From: Phytohabitans rumicis
GTDB taxonomy: Bacteria; Actinomycetota; Actinomycetes; Mycobacteriales; Micromonosporaceae
Direction of reading: 5' to 3'
DNA length: 64,000 bases
Assembly: GCF_011764445.1 (NCBI RefSeq)
Contig: NZ_BLPG01000001.1
Coordinates: forward strand, 8,237,316 to 8,301,315
Made by a program: the position numbers and the translations under genes. Positions 1 to 8,676 of this stretch are shown one piece after another; the first letter of the stretch is position 1; the number at the start of each line of letters is the position of its first letter. Below the pieces are notes generated by a model. It did not search any database. It had not been told where the DNA came from and saw only the letters and a program-made list of their open reading frames with translations.

Positions 1-848
1 ACCTGTACAGCGGCCGGCCCGCCGCCTTCGAGGCGCCATCGGTGCGGTACGCCGACTTCATCGCCGCCGAGCAGGCGTCGCTGGAGTCCACGCAGGACAG
101 TCAATACTGGAAGGACGTCGTCGACGCGTACGCCCCGTGCGTCCTGCCCCCGGACTGGGGCGACGGGCCGGACGCGCCGCGCGCGGACCTCAAGCTGCCG
201 ATCGTCTTCCGCGACATCGAGGACAGGCTGCGGGCGCTCGCCACCGACACGGGCACGTCGTTCAAGGCGGTCCTGCTCGCCGCCCACCTCAAGGTGTTGA
301 GCACGGTCACCAGCGAGCCCGCGTTCCACACCGGCGTGCTCTACAGCGCCCGCCCGGAGGCGCCCGGCGCCGAGCGGGTGTACGGCATGTACCTCAACAC
401 GCTCCCGTTCGCCCACGACGGCAGCGCCCGGACGTGGCGGGAGCTGGTCCGCCAGGTCTTCGCCCGGGAGGCCGAGGTGTACGCCCACCGCCGCTACCCG
501 CTGCCGGCGATCCAGCGGCAGGCGGGCGGCCACCGGCTCTTCGACATCATGTTCCGCTACCAGGACTTCCACCAGGTCGACACCGGCCGGGTCGACGTCC
601 GGGCCGGGGCCGGCGAGGGCTCCAATGAGTTCACCCTGTCCATCGCCACCCAGCCCGGGTTCCTGGTGCTGCGGGCGATCAGCAACGGGCTCAACCGGGC
701 CGGCGCGGAGCGGCTGGCCGGCACCTACCGGGCGGTGCTGGAGGCGATGGCCGCCGACCCGGACGGCGACGCGCGGGCCGCGTACCTGTCCGAGCCCGAC
801 AAGGCACGGCTCCTGCAGGACTGGAACGACACCGAGGTGGAGTGGTGA
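1..848 (+). CDS. NRPS condensation domain, C-terminal part (5' end outside window)
   Basis: The reading frame is open from base 3 and ends at TGA 846-848. The protein carries the second half of a condensation domain, which joins the growing peptide to the next amino acid: the stretch around YGMYLNTLPF matches the conserved region near the solvent channel, and FDIMFRYQDF the segment after it. The catalytic HHxxxDG motif would lie upstream of the window. It ends WNDTEVEW, which is the usual start of a C-to-A linker. The next gene is in the same frame three codons on, so the two may once have been, or may really be, one module. Domain call is firm; whether the stop is real is open. Confidence 0.85.
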   Translation, partial: LYSGRPAAFEAPSVRYADFIAAEQASLESTQDSQYWKDVVDAYAPCVLPPDWGDGPDAPRADLKLPIVFRDIEDRLRALATDTGTSFKAVLLAAHLKVLSTVTSEPAFHTGVLYSARPEAPGAERVYGMYLNTLPFAHDGSARTWRELVRQVFAREAEVYAHRRYPLPAIQRQAGGHRLFDIMFRYQDFHQVDTGRVDVRAGAGEGSNEFTLSIATQPGFLVLRAISNGLNRAGAERLAGTYRAVLEAMAADPDGDARAAYLSEPDKARLLQDWNDTEVEW

Positions 849-851
849 GTC

Positions 852-3593
852 ATGGCTGAGCGCAGGTGCGTCCACGAGGTGTTCGCCGCCGTCGCGGCGG
901 AGCGGCCCGGCGCGGTCGCGGTCCGGTCGGGGGCCGTCGAGGTCAGCTACGGCGAGTTGGAGGCGCGGGCCAACCGGTACGCGCACCACCTGCGCGCCAC
1001 GGGTGTCGGGCCGGAGTCGCCCGTCGGCGTGCTGGTGAGCCGCGGCCCGGAGACGCTCGCCGTGCTGTTGGGCGTGTGGAAGGCCGGCGGCTGCTACCTG
1101 CCGCTGGACGCCGACCTGCCGCCCGAACGCCTCGGCTACATGCTCGCCGCGGCCGGCGCGCGGGTCGTGGTGACCGAGTCCACCCACGCCGGCCTGCTCG
1201 CCGACGTGTACGGCGGCGAGTACGTGTGGGCCGACACCGTGGCGGACGGGCCCACCACCGCGCCGCCGCCCACAGTGGACCAGGGCGCGCTCGCGTACAC
1301 GCTGTTCACCTCCGGCTCGACCGGGCGGCCCAAGGGCGTCCAGGTCACCCACCGGTCGCTGCTCAACCTGCTCTTCTCGATGCGGGTCCGGTTCCGCGCC
1401 ACCCCGGAGCACGCCTGGCTGGCGGCGACCTCCCTGTCGTTCGACATCTCCCTGGCCGAGCTGTGCCTGCCGCTGGTCAGCGGCGGCCGGGTGGTGCTGG
1501 CCGGGGACGGCGAGGCCGGCGACGGGGCCGCCATGCTCGACCTGATCGACCGGCACGGCGTGACCCACGTCCAGGCCACGCCCGCCGGCTGGAAGCTGCT
1601 CGTCGAGGCCGGCTTCGACCACCGCCCGGTCGTCGCGGTCACCACCGGCGAGGCGTGCCCGCCCGGCCTCGCCCGCGACCTGCGCCGCCGGGTGTCCACA
1701 CTGGTCGACCTGTACGGCCCGACCGAGACCACCATCTGGTCCACCGGCTGGGACGTGGCGGGCGACCTCACCACCGTCCCCATCGGACGCCCGATCCACA
1801 ACACCCGCGTGTACGTCCTCGACGGCAACTTCCAGCCGGTCGCGGTCGGCGTGGTCGGCGAGCTGTTCATCGGCGGGGACGGGGTGGCCCGCGGCTACGT
1901 GGGACGCCCCGAGCTGACCGCCGAGCGGTTCCTGCCCGAGCCGTACGGCCCGCACCCGGGCGCGCGCATGTACCGCACCGGCGACCTGGTGCGCTTCCGC
2001 CCCGACGGGGAACTGGAGTACCTCGGCCGCGCCGACCACCAGGTGAAGATCCGCGGCTACCGGATCGAGTTGGGCGAGATCGAGGAGCGGCTGCTGCGCC
2101 AGCCCGAGGTGCGCGACGCGGTGGTCGTCGCCCGGGAGGACGGCGCCGGGGACAAGTGGCTCGCCGCGTACGTGGTGGGCCACGAGGGCAAGCAGGTCGA
2201 GCACGCGCGGCTGCGGGAGTTCCTCGCCGAGTCGCTGCCGCCGTACATGGTGCCGGCCGCGTTCGTGGTGCTCGACGCGTTGCCGCTCAACGCCGCCGGC
2301 AAGGTGGACCGCCGGGCGCTGCCCGCGCCGGACCGCGCCGCCCTCGTCGCCGACCGCGAGTACGTCGCACCGCGCACGCCCACCGAGCGGTCCATGGTGG
2401 ACATCTGCGTCCGGGTGCTCGGCGTGGCCCAGGTGGGCGTGCGGGACCGGCTCGTCGACCTCGGCGCCGACTCGATGCGGATCGTGCACGTGCTCGCGGC
2501 GGCCCGGCAGGCGGGGCTCCCGCTGACCCTGCGGATGCTGCTGGACAACGAGACCATCGAGGAGCTGGCGGTCGCGTGCGGCGACGGCGTGACCACCGAA
2601 CCGGTGCCGGCGCCGCGCCCCCGGCGTACGGCCTTCGACGCCGGGCGGGCCATCTCCGTCGCGATGGAGCTGCACGCGGTCCCCGGGGCCACCGTCGCGC
2701 ACATCGAGGACGGCGAGATCACGTCCGTCCAGACCTACGGGGTACGCTCCGCCGCCGAACCCCGGCCGGTGACGATGCGTACCCCGTTCCAGGCCGGGTC
2801 GATCAGCAAGCACGTGACCGCGTTCCTGGTGCTGCGCCTGGTGGACGACGGCGTGCTCGCACTGGACCGGGACGTCAACCACTACCTCGCCCGGCCGCTC
2901 GCCGCACCGCCGGGCAGCGGCTGGTCCGCCAGCCTCCGGCACTGCCTGGCCAACCTGTCCGGCATCGCCGAGACGCCCGCCACCTGGTACGCGCCGCCGG
3001 ACCCCGTCCCGCCCCTTTCCGACGTACTCGATGGGATTGGTCTGGCTCATCAGCCCGGTGCGGAATTCCGTAAGTCCGGCGGGCAGTGGGCCGTGCTGCA
3101 GCAGCTCTTGACCGACGTGACCGGCGAGCCGTTCGCGGACCTGGCGTCGCGGCTGGTCTTCTCCCCGCTCGGCATGCGGGACAGCGGCTTCGCGCCGCCG
3201 CTCGGGCACGCGGTGGGCCACGAGGGCGGGCGGCCGCTGGACGGCGGCTACCGCTCCCGCCCGGCGGTGGCCGGCAGCGGCCTGTGGTCCACGGCCGGCG
3301 ACCTCGCGCAGCTCGCGGTCGAGGTGCGCCGGGCCCAGCACGGCGAGTCGGCGCTGCTGTCGGCGGTGTCCGCGCGGGTGATGCTGACCGAGGCACACCC
3401 GGGCAGCTTCTATGGCCTGGGCACGGTGGTGGACTACACCCGGCCGGATCCGGAGATTGGCCACAATGGACAGACGCCGGGCTACCGGGCGATGTCGGCG
3501 ATCCGACTCGGCTCGGGCGCGGGCTGCGTGGTGCTGACCAACGCCGACTCCGGCAAGGAGATCCACAAGGTGGTCGTCAACGCGGTCACCTAA
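852..3593 (+). CDS. NRPS adenylation-PCP protein with C-terminal beta-lactamase-fold (PBP-type thioesterase-like) domain
   Basis: 913 aa. The adenylation domain (about 15-490) has A3 [10 protein letters not shown] (near 153), A4 FDIS (D198), A5 YGPTE (288), A7 YRTGD, A8 [13 protein letters not shown] and A10 NAAGKVDR. Aligning by eye to GrsA gives the pocket D-I-A-Q-V-T-L-I-W, closest in memory to glycine-type codes (weak inference). A carrier domain follows with phosphopantetheine Ser541 in LGADSM. Residues about 600-913 are a serine hydrolase with S650-I-S-K653 and HNG near the end, so probably the release/cyclisation domain. The usual catalytic Tyr (YxG/YSN) is Lys741 here (RKSGGQW). ATG is preceded by GAGGTGGA. 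No MbtH or TE gene is in the window. Confidence 0.88.
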   Translation: MAERRCVHEVFAAVAAERPGAVAVRSGAVEVSYGELEARANRYAHHLRATGVGPESPVGVLVSRGPETLAVLLGVWKAGGCYLPLDADLPPERLGYMLAAAGARVVVTESTHAGLLADVYGGEYVWADTVADGPTTAPPPTVDQGALAYTLFTSGSTGRPKGVQVTHRSLLNLLFSMRVRFRATPEHAWLAATSLSFDISLAELCLPLVSGGRVVLAGDGEAGDGAAMLDLIDRHGVTHVQATPAGWKLLVEAGFDHRPVVAVTTGEACPPGLARDLRRRVSTLVDLYGPTETTIWSTGWDVAGDLTTVPIGRPIHNTRVYVLDGNFQPVAVGVVGELFIGGDGVARGYVGRPELTAERFLPEPYGPHPGARMYRTGDLVRFRPDGELEYLGRADHQVKIRGYRIELGEIEERLLRQPEVRDAVVVAREDGAGDKWLAAYVVGHEGKQVEHARLREFLAESLPPYMVPAAFVVLDALPLNAAGKVDRRALPAPDRAALVADREYVAPRTPTERSMVDICVRVLGVAQVGVRDRLVDLGADSMRIVHVLAAARQAGLPLTLRMLLDNETIEELAVACGDGVTTEPVPAPRPRRTAFDAGRAISVAMELHAVPGATVAHIEDGEITSVQTYGVRSAAEPRPVTMRTPFQAGSISKHVTAFLVLRLVDDGVLALDRDVNHYLARPLAAPPGSGWSASLRHCLANLSGIAETPATWYAPPDPVPPLSDVLDGIGLAHQPGAEFRKSGGQWAVLQQLLTDVTGEPFADLASRLVFSPLGMRDSGFAPPLGHAVGHEGGRPLDGGYRSRPAVAGSGLWSTAGDLAQLAVEVRRAQHGESALLSAVSARVMLTEAHPGSFYGLGTVVDYTRPDPEIGHNGQTPGYRAMSAIRLGSGAGCVVLTNADSGKEIHKVVVNAVT

Positions 3594-3678
3594 GGGTTCG
3601 TGTCAGGGTTCCGTCTGGGGAACCTCCGGATGTATCGGGGCGACGCTGAGAGGACTCTGTGTGTCATAGAGAAGGGCG

Positions 3679-3927
3679 GTGAGCGCGATGACCGAGACCA
3701 CCCGGGCGGAGGCCCTGTTCGCCAGCGACCTGCAGCCCTCCGACCGGCCGACGCCCGCGCAGGTGGCGCGCGCGATCCGGGCGAGCCTGCTGAGCCGTGG
3801 CGGCGCCAGGGGGTGCGCGGCCGTGCTGGCCGCCGAGTACGGCGAGCACCCGGAGGCGGCCGCGATCCGCATGCGCTGGGCCCTGGAACTGCTCACCCCG
3901 GACGCCGTTCCGGCGCTCGCCGCCTGA
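3679..3927 (+). CDS. Small conserved hypothetical protein
   Basis: 82 aa from GTG at 3679 (AGAAGG lies just upstream); an ATG at 3688 is an alternative start. I do not recognise a named domain. It is acidic to neutral, with no signal peptide or membrane segment, and is mostly predicted helix (PAQVARAIRASLL, AAAIRMRWALELL). It lies between the NRPS gene and the PadR regulator, in the same direction, ending about 10 bases before the PadR operator. Codon usage is like its neighbours, so it is likely a real gene. Confidence 0.55.
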   Translation: MSAMTETTRAEALFASDLQPSDRPTPAQVARAIRASLLSRGGARGCAAVLAAEYGEHPEAAAIRMRWALELLTPDAVPALAA

Positions 3928-3938
3928 CCCGTTTACAT

Positions 3939-3974
3939 CTCTAGATAACGGTTGTAGATTACCGTTATCTAGAG
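3939..3974 (+). promoter_or_regulatory. Perfect 14-bp inverted repeat, likely PadR operator
   Basis: CTCTAGATAACGGT at 3939-3952 is repeated in inverse at 3961-3974 with an 8-base spacer. The right arm overlaps the Shine-Dalgarno (AGAGGAGG) of the PadR gene at 3985. PadR regulators commonly bind such dyads and repress their own operon, so binding here would block transcription or initiation of the regulator and the exporter downstream. It is strikingly AT-rich for this DNA. Confidence 0.75.
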
Positions 3975-3984
3975 GAGGTGCGGG

Positions 3985-4497
3985 GTGCGCGAAGCGATGC
4001 TGGCGCTGCTGGCCAAGGAGCCGGCGCACGGCTATGAGCTGCGACAACGGTTGACACGGGCGCTCGGGTCGGTCGGCGAGGTGCTCAACCCCGGCCAGAT
4101 CTACGTGACCCTGTCCCGCCTGGAAAAGGCCGGGCTCGTGCGTGGCGTCCAGGTGGAGCAGAGCGCGGCCCCCGACAAGAAGGTGTACGAGGTGACCCCG
4201 GCCGGCCGGGACCACGTCGCCGGCTGGCTGATGGACTCCGCCTGGCCCAAGGTGGCACCCACCGAGTTCCACCTCAAGCTGGTGGCCGCCGCGGCCACCG
4301 GGCTGGCCGATCCGGTGGCGCTGATCGACGCCCAGCGCCGCGACCTGCTGCGCCGGCTCCGCGAGGTGCAGCGGATCGCGCAGGCCGAGCCGGCCGGCAG
4401 CGACGGCGCGCTGATCCTGGAGGGCAGCGCCCTGCGGTTGCAAGCCGACATCCGCTGGCTCGAAGCCTGCGAGCAGCGGTGGACGTCCGGTGAGTGA
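3985..4497 (+). CDS. PadR family transcriptional regulator
   Basis: 170 aa from GTG, 11 bases after the operator dyad. The N-terminal winged helix (about 1-75) has the PadR pattern MLALLAKEPAHGYEL, then IYVTLSRLEKAGLV and KKVYEVTPAG. The C-terminal half is a helical dimerisation region of PadR type with long amphipathic helices (RRDLLRRLREVQRIAQ). The ABC exporter genes start about 105 bases downstream on the same strand, a common PadR arrangement in which the regulator senses a compound and controls its efflux. Confidence 0.9.
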   Translation: MREAMLALLAKEPAHGYELRQRLTRALGSVGEVLNPGQIYVTLSRLEKAGLVRGVQVEQSAAPDKKVYEVTPAGRDHVAGWLMDSAWPKVAPTEFHLKLVAAAATGLADPVALIDAQRRDLLRRLREVQRIAQAEPAGSDGALILEGSALRLQADIRWLEACEQRWTSGE

Positions 4498-4602
4498 GCG
4501 AGCTGGCGCGGCGGCGTCTGGACTGAGGAGCGCAGCGACGAGGGAAGACGTCGCCTTTGGCGCCGCGCGAGCGAACGAACCCAGGACGTCGAGGAGGCCC
4601 GG

Positions 4603-5340
4603 ATGAGCGCGGTTGTCGAGGCGATGGGGTTGAGCCGGTTCTACCCGGGAGACGGGGCTCCGGTGCGGGCGGTCGACGGCGTGGACCTGGTCATCGAGCA
4701 GGGCGAGTCGGTCTCGGTGATGGGGCCGAGCGGCTGCGGCAAGTCGACGCTGCTGCACCTGCTCGGCGGGCTGGAGCGGCCCACCGCCGGCGCGGTGGCG
4801 ATCGCCGGCCAGCGGGCCGACAAACTCTCCGAAGCGGCGTGGGCGCGGTTGCGCCGGCGCAGCATCGGGTTCGTGTTCCAGGCGTTCCACCTGGTCGACG
4901 AGCTGTCCGCGGTGGAAAACGTCGAGCTGCCCGCGCTGCTGGTCGGCGCCTCGCGGCGGGCGGCCCGCAAGCGGGCGCTGGAGCTGCTGGAGCGCCTCGG
5001 CGTCGCGGACCGCGCGAGCCACCTGCCCGACCGGCTCTCCGGCGGCCAGCGGCAGCGGGTGGCGCTGGCCCGGGCCCTGGTCAACGAGCCGCTGCTGGTG
5101 CTGGCCGACGAGCCCACCGGCAACCTGGACAGCCACGCGACCAGCGAGATCCTCAAGCTCTTCGCCGGGCTCCGCGAGGCGCGGCAGACGCTGCTGCTGG
5201 TCACGCACGACCCGCGGGCGGCCGCCACCGCCGACCGGCTGCTCACCATGCGCGACGGCGAGATCGTCGAGGACACCCCGCTCGACGGCGGCGTGTCGCG
5301 GCAGGCCGTGCTCGCCCAGATCGCCGGCTGGGACGCGTAG
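4603..5340 (+). CDS. ABC transporter ATP-binding protein (MacB/LolD type)
   Basis: 245 aa. Walker A GPSGCGKST (about 43-51), signature LSGGQRQRVALARAL, Walker [14 protein letters not shown] and the switch His in VTHD are all intact. The sequence is of the exporter class that pairs with FtsX-like permeases. ATG follows GGAGG. The permease gene starts two bases after its stop, so the two are surely one transporter, probably under the upstream PadR protein. Confidence 0.93.
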   Translation: MSAVVEAMGLSRFYPGDGAPVRAVDGVDLVIEQGESVSVMGPSGCGKSTLLHLLGGLERPTAGAVAIAGQRADKLSEAAWARLRRRSIGFVFQAFHLVDELSAVENVELPALLVGASRRAARKRALELLERLGVADRASHLPDRLSGGQRQRVALARALVNEPLLVLADEPTGNLDSHATSEILKLFAGLREARQTLLLVTHDPRAAATADRLLTMRDGEIVEDTPLDGGVSRQAVLAQIAGWDA

Positions 5341-5342
5341 CC

Positions 5343-7175
5343 ATGCGGGCCACGAGTCGACTGGTGACCCGCCTGGCCTGGCGCAACCTGCGCCACCGGC
5401 CCGGCCAGGCCGCCCTGCTGCTGCTCGCCCTGTGCCTGGCCACCAGCACCCTCAGCGTGGCGCTCGCGGTCCGGGGCGCCGGCGACAACGCCTGGGAACG
5501 GGTGTGGCACGCCACCAACGGTGCCCACGTGTCCGCCTTCCTGGCGTACGACCCGGATGACCCGCCGGCCGAGGCGGAGCTGGCGCGGGCCCGCGCGGAC
5601 CTGGTCGCCCTGGCCACCGCTCCCGGCGTGGTCGCCACCAGCGGACCCTGGACCGAGCTGGTCACCACCGGCGAGATCGGCGGTGACACCAGGGAGGTCG
5701 AGGTCCTGGTGCGCCGGTCCGAGCCGGCCGCGGTCGGCCAGCCGCTGCTCACCGCGGGCCAGTGGCTGGACGGCGGCGACGGGGTGGTGCTGGAGGACGG
5801 GCTGGCCTCGACCATGAAGGTGCGGCCCGGCGACACCGTCACGATCGCGGGCCACCGCCTGCCCGTACGCGGGGTCGCGACGAGCGTCGCCATCGGCCGG
5901 TTCCCGATGTACCAGCCGGCGCGGATCTGGGTCAGCGAGTCCGTCGGCGGCCGGGTCCAGGCGACCGGCGCCCGGTCCTTCGCCTCCTCGATCGAGCTGC
6001 GCCTGGCCCACCAGGGCGACGCGGCCGCGTTCGTGGCCGCCCGCGGCGGGGCAGAGCTGGGCCCGTCCTTCTATGTCGGACTGTCCACTTGGGAGCAAAG
6101 GCGGGACGCCTCGCACGATGACATGACGGCGTTCGCGGTGGCGATGCTGAGCATCGGCATCCTGCTCGCGGGGCTGACCATCGCCACCGCCGCCGTGCTG
6201 GTCGCCGGGCGGATGGCCAGCCAGATCCGGCAGGTCGGCACGCTCAAGGCGGTGGGCGTCACCCCGGGGCAGGTGACCGCCGTGCTGCTCGCGGAGTACC
6301 TGGCCCTGGCGGGCATCGCCGCGGCGGTGGGCATCGCCGCCGGGCAGGCGCTTTCTCCGGCGCTGGCGGGCGACTTCTCGCGCAGCCTCTACGGCGCCCC
6401 GCAGGCCCCGCCGGTCACCTGGACCCGGGCCGCCGCCGTCGCCGGCATCGCCATCGCCGTGGTGCTGCTGGCCACGGTACGGCCGGCGCTGCGCGGGGCA
6501 CGGCACAGCACGCTGCGATCCCTCACCACGACCGCCCGGCCACCCCGCCGGGCCAGCCGCCTCGCCCAGTGGGGGAGCCGGGCCGGCCTGCCGCTGCCGG
6601 TAGTCCTCGGACTGCGTTCGGCGCTGCGCCGTCCCGGGCGCGCGGTCGCCAACGCCGCCGGCCTCAGCCTCGGCGTCGCCATGGTGATGATCGGTCTCGC
6701 GCTGGACAAGGGCATCCAGGACTTCCTGGCGGAGCAGGCGCCCGACACCAGCGCGGTCAGCCGCGAGATCACCGCGCGGGCCATCGACCAACTCGTCACG
6801 CTGGTGTACGCCGGAGCCGGCCTGCTGATCGCGCTGGCGGCGGTCAACGCGGTCGTCGTCGCCGTCTTCGCGGCCCGGGACAGCGCCCGCAACCACGCCA
6901 TCCTGCGTACCGTCGGGGCCACCCCGCGCCAGACCGTGGTCGCCTTCGTGGTCGCCCAACTCGGCGGGTGCCTGCTCGCCTGCGCCGCCGGCATCCCGCT
7001 CGGCGTACTGCTCTTCACCCTCGTGGGCGGCGAGGACCTGACCCCGATCAACCTGCCCGCCACCACGTACGCCGCGGTGGCCGTGGTGGTGCCGCTGGCG
7101 TACGCGGCGATCGTGGCGGTACCGGCGCGCCTGCTGAGCCGCCGCCCGGTCACCCCGCTGCTGGCGTACGAGTGA
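5343..7175 (+). CDS. ABC transporter permease, FtsX-like
   Basis: 610 aa from ATG 5343, two bases after the ATPase stop. It begins with LAWRNLRHRPGQAALLLLAL, the usual first membrane segment of FtsX permeases, followed by an extracytoplasmic domain (about 45-265) and three membrane helices near 270-385. A second FtsX unit follows (RSALRRPGRAVANAAGLSLG at about 425, then three helices to the end). This duplicated layout is typical of actinobacterial peptide or antibiotic exporters. The substrate is unknown; closeness to the NRPS genes makes peptide export a guess only. Confidence 0.9.
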   Translation: MRATSRLVTRLAWRNLRHRPGQAALLLLALCLATSTLSVALAVRGAGDNAWERVWHATNGAHVSAFLAYDPDDPPAEAELARARADLVALATAPGVVATSGPWTELVTTGEIGGDTREVEVLVRRSEPAAVGQPLLTAGQWLDGGDGVVLEDGLASTMKVRPGDTVTIAGHRLPVRGVATSVAIGRFPMYQPARIWVSESVGGRVQATGARSFASSIELRLAHQGDAAAFVAARGGAELGPSFYVGLSTWEQRRDASHDDMTAFAVAMLSIGILLAGLTIATAAVLVAGRMASQIRQVGTLKAVGVTPGQVTAVLLAEYLALAGIAAAVGIAAGQALSPALAGDFSRSLYGAPQAPPVTWTRAAAVAGIAIAVVLLATVRPALRGARHSTLRSLTTTARPPRRASRLAQWGSRAGLPLPVVLGLRSALRRPGRAVANAAGLSLGVAMVMIGLALDKGIQDFLAEQAPDTSAVSREITARAIDQLVTLVYAGAGLLIALAAVNAVVVAVFAARDSARNHAILRTVGATPRQTVVAFVVAQLGGCLLACAAGIPLGVLLFTLVGGEDLTPINLPATTYAAVAVVVPLAYAAIVAVPARLLSRRPVTPLLAYE

Positions 7176-7219
7176 GGTGACCCGCTGGCGCGCCCGGCGC
7201 CAGCGGGCCATTGAGGACG

Positions 7220-7962
7220 CTACAGGGCACGCCAGAGGGCGGGGACGTTTGGCGGCTCCCACCCCGGCAGCGAGGTGTGCGCCTGGATGCACTGATACGT
7301 CCGGCCGCCGTACGTGACCCGGGCGCCGACCGCGTACGCCACGTATGGCGCCCAGGTGCCGCCCGGCTGCGGGGCGCTGGTGGTCGGGTTGGGGTTGGGT
7401 GTGCTGGGTGACGGCGTCGGGGGTTGGGGCTCGGGCTGGTGCTGCCGCCGCCGACCTGCAGGTCGACGCAGGCGTAGAACGCCATGGGGGTGTCCGCGAT
7501 GTTCCAGATGGCGAGCACCGTCTGCCGCCCGCTGGGCAGGCCGCTGACCGTGTGCGACAAGGTGAACGGCGGTTGCTGGTTGCCCTGGTCGAACTGCGCG
7601 ATCCGCTGGTTGCCGATGTAGTACTCCCAGGTGGTGGTGCGGTGCGCCGCGGTCAGCCGCCAATTGAACGTCACGGTGCTGCCGACGGAGGTGGCGGGGA
7701 AGCGGGAGCTGTCGTTGAGCACCGCGAACTGCGCCAGCCCGCCGTTGCAGCTGCGCAGCCCCTTGGGCCCTTCGACGCTCTGCGGCTCGTACTGGATGGG
7801 CCCGCAGTTGGCCACGCGCCCGGTGGCGCACATGTCCTGCCGGCTCGGTGGCGACGTGATCCAGCCGTGCCCGGCGGCTGGGCTCGACGGCAACGCGACC
7901 AGCACCAACGGCACGGCCGCGATGCCGCCGGCGATGGCCGCCACCCTTCTGCGTAGGTTCAT
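7220..7962 (-). pseudogene. AA10 lytic polysaccharide monooxygenase with CBM5/12-type domain, frameshifted
   Basis: Secreted copper enzyme that breaks chitin by oxidation. The first 31 residues are a signal peptide; the mature protein would begin at His32 (HGWITSPPSRQ), which with His107 (TAAHRTTTWEYY) forms the copper-binding histidine brace. IQYEPQSVEG marks the chitin-active type. A Pro/Ser/Thr linker leads to a chitin-binding module (WAPYVAYAVGARVTYGG) that lies in another frame. One extra base in the G run 7419-7423 joins them into 247 aa with a fluent linker, so I think the gene is intact in the organism. AT-rich DNA at 8020-8070 lies upstream. Confidence 0.85.
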
Positions 7963-8036
7963 ATACCGCTCCTTCCGGACGGTTCGGACGTTGGTGGCAG
8001 GAGGCTACATCGGCCCGTTCCTATTTGTAAATATTG

Positions 8037-8065
8037 TTAAGAGAAGATGCGCACACTACTCTTAA
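8037..8065. promoter_or_regulatory. AT-rich inverted repeat between divergent LPMO and DUF305 genes
   Basis: TTAAGAG at 8037-8043 is matched by CTCTTAA at 8059-8065, inside a 50-base AT-rich stretch (about 8021-8076) that stands out from the GC-rich surroundings. A second overlapping pair (GAAGAT/ATCTTC, 8043-8070) is possible. The site lies between two divergent genes, so it is a candidate shared promoter and operator. No regulator gene is adjacent. Confidence 0.4.
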
Positions 8066-8089
8066 TCTTCTTTACGATTAGGAGTCTCG

Positions 8090-8653
8090 ATGTCGCGGTG
8101 GCTTCTCCTGTCACTCCTGCTGCTCGTTGGCTGCTCCGCGGCCCCCGCCGCCCGCCCGTCCACTTCGGACCCGCCAGCGGCGGCGACCGACGTGATGTTC
8201 CTGCAGATGCTGTTGCCACACCACCGGCAGGGCGTGGAACTGGCCGGGCTCGGCCGCACCCGTGGCACCCGCACCGACCTGACCCTCCTGGCCGCCGCGA
8301 TCGAGTCCACCCAGCGCGACGAGGTCGAGACGATGTCCGGCTGGCTGCGCGAGGCCGGCGCCCCGGAAACCGCCCCGCCGGCCACGGACGGCGCCGACCC
8401 GCACGCGGCGCACGGCGGGCTGCCCGGCACCAGCGCCGTCGAGATCGCCGCGCTGCACGCCTCCACCGGAACGGAGTTCGAGCGCCGCTTCCTGACCACG
8501 ATGATGTCCCACCAGGGCGACGCCATCCGCCTGGCCAAAATGGAGCTCGCGAGCGGCAAAGACCCCCGCATCCGCGCCTTCGCCACCCGCATAGAACTCT
8601 CCCGCGTGGCCCAGCTGGAGCAAATGCAACACCTGCTCGACACCGCCACCTAG
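8090..8653 (+). CDS. DUF305 lipoprotein
   Basis: 187 aa. A short hydrophobic leader ends in the lipobox LLVGCS, so the protein is anchored outside the membrane. Two repeated helical units carry the DUF305 metal-site pattern: FLQMLLPHHRQGVELA near 43 and TTMMSHQGDAIRLAKME near 140, with His and Met residues. Members of this ferritin-like family have been linked to copper handling or oxidative stress. The neighbouring divergent gene is a copper enzyme (LPMO), which may or may not be a meaningful link. ATG follows TTAGGAGTCTCG. Confidence 0.85.
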   Translation: MSRWLLLSLLLLVGCSAAPAARPSTSDPPAAATDVMFLQMLLPHHRQGVELAGLGRTRGTRTDLTLLAAAIESTQRDEVETMSGWLREAGAPETAPPATDGADPHAAHGGLPGTSAVEIAALHASTGTEFERRFLTTMMSHQGDAIRLAKMELASGKDPRIRAFATRIELSRVAQLEQMQHLLDTAT

Positions 8654-8676
8654 GTGCGTCGTGGCATGGTGGGTGT

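Noticed and set aside
4557-5342. Upstream extension of the FtsX permease frame over the ATPase gene
   Set aside because: It is only an open shadow frame of high-GC DNA; ATG 5343 two bases after the ATPase stop gives the canonical N-terminus.
4641-7292. Long minus-strand open frame opposite the ABC exporter, and similar long frames opposite most genes
   Set aside because: The protein is low-complexity (Gly, Arg, Ala, Pro) with no family match, as expected from antisense frames in GC-rich coding DNA.
8047-8676. Upstream extension of the sulfotransferase frame
   Set aside because: It overlaps the whole DUF305 gene, which has the clear codon pattern and lipobox; the family begins at GTG 8677.
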